IMG/VR virus record: IMGVR_UViG_3300024518_002956
Location: 1 to 25,936 of that record
Reading direction: 5' to 3' (one strand)
Length of the DNA: 25,936 nucleotides
Source: a virus
Shown: one piece after another, positions 21,119-25,936 of the stretch
Position numbering within the stretch: the stretch's first letter is position 1
Layout of the letters: every line of letters starts with the position of its first letter
Made by a program: the position numbers and the translations under genes
The notes under the pieces: generated by a model
What the model was told of the DNA's origin: nothing
Database searches by the model: none
Seen by the model: only the letters and a program-made list of their open reading frames with translations

Positions 21119-21430
21119 CTATCCGTCGCAATCCCTATCACTCGCCAACAGCTTCAAACCATATTCCAGAATCGAAACCAACATAGCGGCATCGGCAGCG
21201 GCAGCGGCAGAGGCAGAGGCAGCGGCAGCGGCATAGGCCGCGGCCTTACGGGTTTCCACTGAATCATTTTCCAACCATGCTCTGGCTGCGTTTATCGCTT
21301 TTCTCGGCCGCTTATCCTCTGGATATTCCTTCTCGATATTGCACAAATACGCCCTGCCGCACCCAACCCGCCGCGCCAACTCAACTTGAGTTATCCCAAC
21401 TTTCTTTCGTACCTCTTTCAGGTTCACCAC
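21119..21430 (-). CDS. XRE-family protein with alanine-rich repeat tail
   Basis: 103 residues from GTG 21430 (GAGGAGG 4 bases upstream, inside the preceding gene's end). Residues 1-50 are a Cro/CI-like HTH (VNLKEVRKKVGITQVELARR, VGCGRAYLCNIEKEYPEDKR). Residues 64-81 are an X-Ala dipeptide tract (YA, AA, AA, SA, SA, AA, AA, DA) encoded by a hexanucleotide repeat, followed by a short amphipathic helix (MLVSILEYGLKLLAS). The Ala tract could be a helix linking the HTH to the tail. The repeat length could change in two-residue steps. Target and role unknown. Confidence 0.8.
   Translation of the reverse strand: MVNLKEVRKKVGITQVELARRVGCGRAYLCNIEKEYPEDKRPRKAINAARAWLENDSVETRKAAAYAAAAASASAAAAADAAMLVSILEYGLKLLASDRDCDG
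21188..21235 (-). repeat. Eight-unit hexanucleotide repeat in XRE gene
   Basis: Eight tandem 6-base units (plus strand: ggcatc, ggcagc twice, ggcaga twice, ggcagc twice, ggcata). Each unit encodes X-Ala in the minus-strand gene. The units differ only in bases 5 and 6, as expected for slippage followed by drift. Confidence 0.9.
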
Positions 21431-21431
21431 C

Positions 21432-21632
21432 TCACCTCCTCAATTCCTCACCACAAAACGGGCAATATCTGACACCTATATCCAGGCTATCAAAATCGCC
21501 AGCCCGTTCCCTTAACTCTAAACGCCAGCCGCCGCCATCTCTTCTGTCTATCTCGCGAATAGTTGTATTCGCGTGTATGGAATACAACTTCCGCCGCTCA
21601 TGTTGTTCGCATTCATGCGTAGTATCAGACAC
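21432..21632 (-). CDS. Small protein with C-terminal zinc-ribbon half
   Basis: 66 residues from GTG 21632, with GGAGGAGG 6 bases upstream. The C-terminus YCPFCGEELR has a CPxCG knuckle as in many small phage proteins (Lar-like and DUF-type), while the N-terminal half contains CEQHERRK, which could provide the other metal ligands. The middle reads beta-like (IREIDRRDGGGWRLELRERA). Function unknown; nucleic-acid or protein contact is usual for such knuckles. Confidence 0.65.
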   Translation of the reverse strand: MSDTTHECEQHERRKLYSIHANTTIREIDRRDGGGWRLELRERAGDFDSLDIGVRYCPFCGEELRR

Positions 21633-21658
21633 CTCACACCTCCTCCGCCACGCAGCGG

Positions 21659-21916
21659 CTAGTCGCGCAACGCCTCCATGACAGCTTCCATCATAGCATT
21701 GACACCCTCTGTGTCCGCCTGTATACCCTTTACAGCCTTCTCCCGCCCCTCTGTTGTGAGCGACACAGTCCTCAGCCCGGCCACGTCAATATGCTGAATA
21801 AGCCCAATTTGGTCCAAGCGCCATAATCCGTTGTGAATATCCGATGAGTTTCTCACCGGATATGGCGCCTTACCGTCACATTGCAATAAAATATGTAGCA
21901 ATTCCAGCAGCTTCAT
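21659..21916 (-). CDS. Small winged-helix-like protein
   Basis: 85 residues from ATG 21916, with GGAGG 6 bases upstream; an earlier in-frame ATG (21952) has a poorer site. It begins MKLLELLHILLQCDGKAPYP and continues SSDIHNGLWRLDQIGLIQHI and VSLTTEGREKAVKG, a wHTH-like alternation (helix, helix, recognition helix, beta wing with T-x-x-G). The C-terminal helix is acidic (VNAMMEAVMEALRD). A DNA-binding or regulatory role is likely; no family is recognised. Confidence 0.6.
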   Translation of the reverse strand: MKLLELLHILLQCDGKAPYPVRNSSDIHNGLWRLDQIGLIQHIDVAGLRTVSLTTEGREKAVKGIQADTEGVNAMMEAVMEALRD

Positions 21917-21973
21917 GCTTAACCTCCATCTAAAACGGCGGGTCCGCCTCATTCTCCGCCTTCACGCCGTCAG

Positions 21974-22102
21974 CTATAGTTGCCTCTCGAATCTTTCCAA
22001 CACCGCTATCAGCGCATCGTACATCTCTTGAGTTAGCGCCCCTTCTTCTAGCATCAACTTGAATAGCGGTCGCAACTCTCTCGGTCGTTCCTGTTCACCC
22101 AT
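21974..22102 (-). CDS. Small 42-residue helical protein
   Basis: Found by reading the gap after the nuclease gene. ATG 22102 lies inside the nuclease's last codons, with AAGGGGGC 8 bases upstream, and the frame ends in TAG. The product MGEQERPRELRPLFKLMLEE continuing GALTQEMYDALIAVLERFER is a plausible two-helix protein. Another frame over the same bases has no start. Function unknown. Confidence 0.5.
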   Translation of the reverse strand: MGEQERPRELRPLFKLMLEEGALTQEMYDALIAVLERFERQL

Positions 22103-22637
22103 AAATCACAGCCCCCTTTTCTCCATGCTCAAATCGCGCAGACCTAGCGGAATCATAAGCTCGATATATATTCGACATATCATATGCCTTGCACCTGTTA
22201 TCATCATCATAGCAACTACAAGATAATCTATGCGCCCACCCACCAAAGACAATGCCGAATCTGCCGCAACTAGGACATTGACCCATCTCATAGCCTTCAT
22301 CATATCCTATCCACTCGTCTCTAAAATACATATAATCTATCTGCGTTTCTTCATCAGGTATGTTGCCGTGAAATAAACATGCGTCATGCCCTGTCTCTGT
22401 AACTAACAGTTCCATTTTCCTAGTTTCCTCTTCTGATGGCTTTCCACCTTTTATTTCAACCCAAATCTTCTGATCGGGCAACCAGAAATCAGGAAGGTAT
22501 CTATTGCCATCGGTGAACTCATAGCCCTCTTTTTCGTATTCCCACGGAATTCCTAACGTATCAAAGAATACAGCCCAGCGCGCTTCTAGCCTGCTTCTAA
22601 AATAAACGCCTTTATATTTTGTCTGTATCACTGGCAT
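22095..22637 (-). CDS. PD-(D/E)XK-like nuclease with zinc-ribbon tail
   Basis: 180 residues from ATG 22637, chosen because GGGGAGG lies 6 bases before it; longer starts overlap the helicase gene more. The N-terminal part has the restriction-like nuclease layout: YKGVYFRSRLEARWAVFFD (Glu18), YLPDFWLPD (Asp50) and WVEIKGGKP (Glu61, Lys63). The C-terminal part holds a Cys pair CPSC and later Cys residues (SCSC, RC) in a zinc-ribbon arrangement. Related phage nucleases act in recombination or on replication branches; here the gene overlaps the primase-helicase by 26 bases, supporting a replication or recombination role. Confidence 0.75.
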   Translation of the reverse strand: MPVIQTKYKGVYFRSRLEARWAVFFDTLGIPWEYEKEGYEFTDGNRYLPDFWLPDQKIWVEIKGGKPSEEETRKMELLVTETGHDACLFHGNIPDEETQIDYMYFRDEWIGYDEGYEMGQCPSCGRFGIVFGGWAHRLSCSCYDDDNRCKAYDMSNIYRAYDSARSARFEHGEKGAVIYG

Positions 22638-24480
22638 CGTCATCCTCCCCTGTCGCAGAGACAAACTTGACTGACATGCCAAGCAAGCCCATCTTGTCTT
22701 TCATACCTGCGCCACCACGCCGGCCTTTTAACAGTTGAATCACCCGGATCTCTTTGTCCATATCGTCACACCACATCCCCATTATGAAATCGCCACCCTC
22801 TTCGATAGCTCCTGTGTCGCGGCCCATTGCCAGCGTGATCGGCTCCGTTCCATCACCACCAAGCCGGGACACCTGGGAGATCATCAATACGGCTGCGCCT
22901 GTTTCCTTCGCCAGTGGCTTCAACTGTCTGGCAACGTAGGACATGCGCTCATAAATCGTATTTCCTGGAGAACGTACCAGGCTCATATAGTCGATCACCA
23001 CCAAGCCTACTTCGCCTATGCCTTCCACCGTTTTCTGAATGTCTCCCAGAGACAGGTTGCCTTTGTCCACGATATAGACATCACGGAATAACGGCATTGT
23101 CTCAGTGATACGCTCGTGATCGTCTTTCCAATACATATCCTCAATATCGGTTGGACTCCACTTAGTCTCCATACTGGCGGCTCTCTCGAATACCTGCTCC
23201 GCTGGCATCTCTATTGAAAAGAACACACTGGGAATCTTCTGTTTCATGGCCACATCCTGGAGTATGGTCTGAGCCACAAGCGATTTTCCCACCCCTGGAC
23301 GCGCCATGATTATGGCTACCTCTTTTGGACGCAAGCCGCGCATCACGCCGTTGATTCTCGGCATACATGGGAATTGAATCTTTGTCTTGGCGGAGTTCTT
23401 TACATACTCTTTGTAGATCGGCTCCAATTCTTCCATCGTATACACTTTGATCGGTTCTTCCGCTACATCTTTCATCTTGAACAAATGACAGTCCTCATGA
23501 CAAAAGCTCTGGAGTATATGGTCATTGCATCCAAAGTCGTATTGCTTCCGCCCGTATGCGCTGGCAACCTTTTCGAGTACAACCTCAGTTGTCAGTGGCG
23601 GGACGTTGTGTTCATTCCACGCCTTCATGAGCGATACAGTAACGCTTACCGGCATCCCCTTTTTCTGGAAGTCAGACGCCAGGCGGAGCGCCGATTCATC
23701 TCTCATTCCTTCGCCAACGCCCTGCATCATGCGCCATAAACATATCTTCGTTCCGTGTAAGCTCTTCTTCCGTATGCGCGGTATGTCACCCACTGGCATA
23801 GACGGCGCGGACTCTTCTACCTCTTCCACCAGGTATGATAGCGCGCCTTCGTCTATCGCGTATTCAACACCAGCATCATCACGCGCTTCGCTTGCCCAGT
23901 CTCTTATTACTTCAATACTCCAACCTTCAAGTTGCGTATAGTCCAGAGGTACTTTATACAGCCCGGATTTCGTGTTGATAGTATTATTCAGCCGGAAGAT
24001 CCTCAGCTTGTCATATATGGCCAGGTCGATCTCTATATCGTCCGCCAATGACCGCGCTATAGCCTTAAACTGCGCCGGGAACTTCTCTGATGGACCCAGT
24101 CCGAAATACCGCGTGTTGATACCGATATGAAACCCCTTAGCCCCAGAGAAGTAGATCCTGAGCGTATTCCGGGACACTTCGTAAAGTTGCTCCAACCTGT
24201 TCGCCATGTATCGCGCTGTCTCAAGCGCGTCGTTCAAGTCTGGGCGGTCAATATCCAGCCATAGATAGTCAGAATAGCAGGGACCACTCCACCCGGATAC
24301 CGTGTGATTCTTCCGCACATACTGGCTGAATTCTACCGGGTGTCTGTAGTATGACCGATAGCAATCCCGCCCGGAACTGTTCGCCACAAGCCCTGATACT
24401 TCCGACAGTCCTACGACAGTATTGCGATTGGTTAATTTATCCATCACTAGCTCAACGTAACTGTATTCTTGATATATCAT
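22612..24480 (-). CDS. Primase-polymerase (AEP)/RecA-type replicative helicase fusion
   Basis: 622 residues from ATG 24480 (AGGAG 6 bases upstream). Numbering from the in-frame ATG 24486, residues about 70-200 are an archaeo-eukaryotic primase core: DYLWLDID (Asp78, Asp80), SGAKGFH (114-120) and LRIFRLNNTINTKSG (161-175). Residues about 245-340 resemble a PriCT-like domain (DESALRLASDFQKKG, WNEHNVPPL) ending in C320, C329 and C333, a possible metal or Fe-S site. Residues about 370-600 are a DnaB/RecA ATPase with Walker A ARPGVGKS (395-402) and Walker B LVVIDYMSLV (495-504), then MISQVSRLGG. One protein would both prime and unwind at the fork. It follows the replication protein gene. Confidence 0.88.
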   Translation of the reverse strand: MIYQEYSYVELVMDKLTNRNTVVGLSEVSGLVANSSGRDCYRSYYRHPVEFSQYVRKNHTVSGWSGPCYSDYLWLDIDRPDLNDALETARYMANRLEQLYEVSRNTLRIYFSGAKGFHIGINTRYFGLGPSEKFPAQFKAIARSLADDIEIDLAIYDKLRIFRLNNTINTKSGLYKVPLDYTQLEGWSIEVIRDWASEARDDAGVEYAIDEGALSYLVEEVEESAPSMPVGDIPRIRKKSLHGTKICLWRMMQGVGEGMRDESALRLASDFQKKGMPVSVTVSLMKAWNEHNVPPLTTEVVLEKVASAYGRKQYDFGCNDHILQSFCHEDCHLFKMKDVAEEPIKVYTMEELEPIYKEYVKNSAKTKIQFPCMPRINGVMRGLRPKEVAIIMARPGVGKSLVAQTILQDVAMKQKIPSVFFSIEMPAEQVFERAASMETKWSPTDIEDMYWKDDHERITETMPLFRDVYIVDKGNLSLGDIQKTVEGIGEVGLVVIDYMSLVRSPGNTIYERMSYVARQLKPLAKETGAAVLMISQVSRLGGDGTEPITLAMGRDTGAIEEGGDFIMGMWCDDMDKEIRVIQLLKGRRGGAGMKDKMGLLGMSVKFVSATGEDDDASDTDKI

Positions 24481-24489
24481 GACCATCTC

Positions 24490-25263
24490 CTAAAATAAAC
24501 TGATCTTGTTTTCTTTGGCCCAGTCCTTCCACATCGTCCGCCCGTACTCGATAACACTGTTAAGGCCGTTCTGCGGCGCTCCGTTCATTCTGTTTATCAC
24601 AGCAAACCAGAACTCTATTGGCGCATATTCTGGTGGGACAGGCGGCCGGGCGTCAGGCATCCCCCTGAAACTCCATAAAGCGGTCAGAAGTTTATTCACG
24701 TCCACATCGCTGATCTGGTATATGCCCCACTTGTTTTTTAGCGCCAACTTGATATTGGTATCACCAGGGATGCCTTTTTTTGGCGAAAGCGTTTTTGGGG
24801 CTTCTTCCTTCTCTTTTCTCTTCTCTTCTGATCTAAGAATGGTCAAGGGATCGTCCGTTGTTCGTCCGTGGTTTGTCCGTTGTTCGTCAATAATATTTGA
24901 CGGTTGCTCTGTAAACTCTCTATTAGCAACGCTTTCCCCGACTATCAAATTATAGTTTATTTGGTATTTTGCCGCTTTATTGTCTTTTCTACTGCCTGCC
25001 GTTATATGTATCAAGCTACGCCCGTCTATCTTGACTTTATTCAGTCGTTGCTGTTTATCCCATATTGCCTGTCGGGATACACCACCGCCTGCGGCTTGAG
25101 CCTGAGCGATGGTCAATGTAAATGGATTCTTGAAGCGCGGCTTGAATCTGTTACACGTCTGGATAATGCCCCAGAAGAACGTAAAACATGGCGGCGTCAG
25201 TATGGTGTGAAGCGATAGGTCAAACATGCCATTCTCGACATCTATTAGTGTGAATCCCGCCAT
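24490..25263 (-). CDS. Winged-helix replication protein, possible helicase loader/initiator
   Basis: 257 residues; GAGG 5 bases before ATG 25263. The N-terminal 110 residues read as a winged helix (NPFTLTIAQAQAAGGGVSRQ, AIWDKQQRLNKVKIDGRSLI, then KAAKYQINYNL wing), like DnaD/phage replication-initiation proteins that bind the origin. A charged hinge (SEEKRKEKEEAPK) links to a C-terminal helical part (VDVNKLLTALWSFRGM, PIEFWFAVINRMNG, EYGRTMWKDWAKEN). It sits directly before the primase-helicase. The loader/initiator role is inferred from position and fold, not from a diagnostic motif. Confidence 0.6.
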   Translation of the reverse strand: MAGFTLIDVENGMFDLSLHTILTPPCFTFFWGIIQTCNRFKPRFKNPFTLTIAQAQAAGGGVSRQAIWDKQQRLNKVKIDGRSLIHITAGSRKDNKAAKYQINYNLIVGESVANREFTEQPSNIIDEQRTNHGRTTDDPLTILRSEEKRKEKEEAPKTLSPKKGIPGDTNIKLALKNKWGIYQISDVDVNKLLTALWSFRGMPDARPPVPPEYAPIEFWFAVINRMNGAPQNGLNSVIEYGRTMWKDWAKENKISLF

Positions 25264-25270
25264 TCCGTCC

Positions 25271-25465
25271 TCATTTCAGAAGTTCCGCCGGTTCCACATC
25301 CAGGGCTTTTGCCAATTCGTCAAGGTTATCAGTAAAGATATTGCGGCGGTGTCCGTTCTCGATGTGCGATATACTCTGGACTGTCAACTCTGTGAGTTTG
25401 GACAACTGCAACTGCGTGATCTTCTTCCCGCGCCGTAATCGTCTTACAGCTTTTCCGTCAAGCAT
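25271..25465 (-). CDS. XRE-family transcriptional regulator
   Basis: 64 residues, almost entirely one Cro/CI HTH: GKAVRRLRRGKKITQLQLSK, LTELTVQSISHIENGHRRNI, then LDELAKALDVEPAELL. GGAGG is 5 bases before ATG 25465, and a strong promoter lies just upstream. First gene of the leftward early operon, so it is the natural candidate for control of its own promoter and of replication. Confidence 0.9.
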   Translation of the reverse strand: MLDGKAVRRLRRGKKITQLQLSKLTELTVQSISHIENGHRRNIFTDNLDELAKALDVEPAELLK

Positions 25466-25508
25466 CTGTGCCTCCTTCCGTCTATTGTTATCGGTTTTAA
25501 TACACTAT

Positions 25509-25537
25509 ATTATAACACGCAGGGCGGTAAAAGTCAA
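25509..25537 (-). promoter_or_regulatory. Strong sigma70/sigmaA promoter for the early operon
   Basis: On the minus strand TTGACT (25532-25537) and a perfect TATAAT (25509-25514) are separated by exactly 17 bases. The start would be near 25502, with a 37-base leader containing GGAAGGAGG before the XRE gene. A 6-bp inverted repeat (TGTTAT 25486-25491, ATAACA 25512-25517) overlaps the -10 and the start and could be an operator. Confidence 0.85.
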
Positions 25538-25554
25538 CAACTTTCGCGGAGTGC

Positions 25555-25890
25555 TTACTTGACACCGCCGTTATGTCCGCGGAAAAGATAAGCAAAGCCC
25601 ATTCTGCGGATCTCTCTCAAGGCTAATGTGTAATCTAATTGCGCTTGTTGAGATCGCCAAGTCCTGTTTTTATTTCTCCCTATAGTTTCCAATGCAGAAC
25701 ACAGCCTTCCCTGGCGTGTCCGCTTGCTACATATATCCGTCACTCTCTGGTATGACAAGCAGTATTTTAGAGCTACATCACTACGTGCCATCCCCGAACG
25801 GCGCAAGCTACGGATCGCAAGATCCCGCTCCACGAGCTTATATGATTTCACCCTCTCGCTACATTCATTTGAGCAAGTATCTGTTTTCAA
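25555..25890 (-). CDS. HTH-containing small protein, start uncertain
   Basis: 111 residues from TTG 25890, with no good ribosome binding site. Residues 22-55 look like a helix-turn-helix (RDLAIRSLRRSGMARSDVAL, KYCLSYQRVTDIC). The N-terminus has CSNECSER. In-frame codons upstream of the TTG read RPGCGKQFTRR before stops at 25924-25926, which resembles the start of a zinc ribbon (C-x2-C-G-K-x-F ... C-S-x-x-C-x-x-R) with its first Cys changed to Arg. The gene may be truncated, decayed or use an unusual start. A regulatory or replication role is inferred from the HTH and its place upstream of the early promoter. Confidence 0.55.
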   Translation of the reverse strand: MKTDTCSNECSERVKSYKLVERDLAIRSLRRSGMARSDVALKYCLSYQRVTDICSKRTRQGRLCSALETIGRNKNRTWRSQQAQLDYTLALREIRRMGFAYLFRGHNGGVK

Positions 25891-25936
25891 CCGTCTCGTA
25901 AATTGTTTGCCACATCCTGGGCGTTATTATCTCTCC

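Noticed and set aside
21188-21235. CRISPR-like array
   Set aside because: Units are 6 bases with no spacers; it is a coding microsatellite.
21937-22099. Alternative minus-strand frame directly after the nuclease stop, ending in an SSB-tail-like ENEADPPF
   Set aside because: No start codon with a usable site except a late GTG; the 42-residue frame over the same bases has a proper start and better composition. The tail similarity is probably chance.
1-25936. tRNA genes, CRISPR arrays, insertion sequences, att sites
   Set aside because: No cloverleaf, spaced repeat array, transposase or integrase was recognised on either strand by reading; a dedicated search could still find a divergent one.

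Overview
The window is part of a tailed double-stranded DNA bacteriophage or prophage genome (Caudoviricetes type, HK97-fold capsid lineage). The evidence is a complete head-building cassette: small and large terminase, portal, MuF-type head protein, XkdF-type protease, scaffold, major capsid protein and a connector-like protein. All of this lies on the minus strand next to phage replication genes. Almost every gene has a strong GGAGG-type ribosome binding site, and two sigma70/sigmaA-like promoters are visible, so the host is bacterial. The portal and XkdF proteins resemble PBSX-like phages of Firmicutes, but the host cannot be fixed from this window.

Reading along transcription, from right to left. 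(1) 25.9-22.1 kb: a small HTH gene at the edge, then a strong promoter, an XRE regulator, a winged-helix replication protein, a primase-polymerase/RecA-helicase fusion and a PD-(D/E)XK nuclease. (2) 22.1-18.0 kb: a tightly packed run of small accessory genes. It includes two further XRE regulators, one with an alanine-rich hexanucleotide repeat, a DUF4326 protein, zinc-ribbon and winged-helix-like proteins, a DUF5131 radical-SAM-like protein and a small membrane protein. (3) 17.9-17.6 kb: a gap of about 330 bp with a second promoter and a leader that forms a hairpin. (4) 17.6-7.1 kb: a ParB-methyltransferase fusion, then the packaging and head genes in classical order. The MuF gene carries a LAGLIDADG intein inserted exactly in its H-x-x-C-R-C motif. 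A 21-bp intrinsic-terminator-like hairpin sits between the XkdF gene and the scaffold gene. (5) 7.1-0.7 kb: a beta-helix protein, two small proteins, a connector-like protein and four proteins that each begin with a Sec signal-peptide-like segment (a beta-rich protein, a second beta-rich protein, a BACON/Ig-like protein and a large LamG protein). (6) 0.7-0.3 kb: an XhlA/holin-like lysis candidate and an overlapping small frame containing a 24-bp tandem duplication. (7) The only plus-strand gene is a partial one at the left edge; it converges on the rest and ends at a hairpin.

The genes form a transcription plan in which the 25.5 kb promoter reads regulators and replication genes, and the 17.9 kb promoter reads the methyltransferase, packaging, head, appendage and lysis genes. 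The internal hairpin could lower or tune expression at the XkdF/scaffold junction. No tail tube, sheath, tape measure, integrase, DNA polymerase or endolysin is visible, so the phage genome is either incomplete here or has a short, unusual tail. Five genes shorter than 60 codons were found by reading the gaps directly: 5801-5956, 16030-16206, 17907-18053, 20023-20178 and 21974-22102.

The most interesting observations are the intein in the minor head protein (with Ser instead of His before its terminal Asn), the cluster of signal-peptide-bearing putative virion proteins, and the two hairpins whose G-U pairs show that they are selected as minus-strand RNA.
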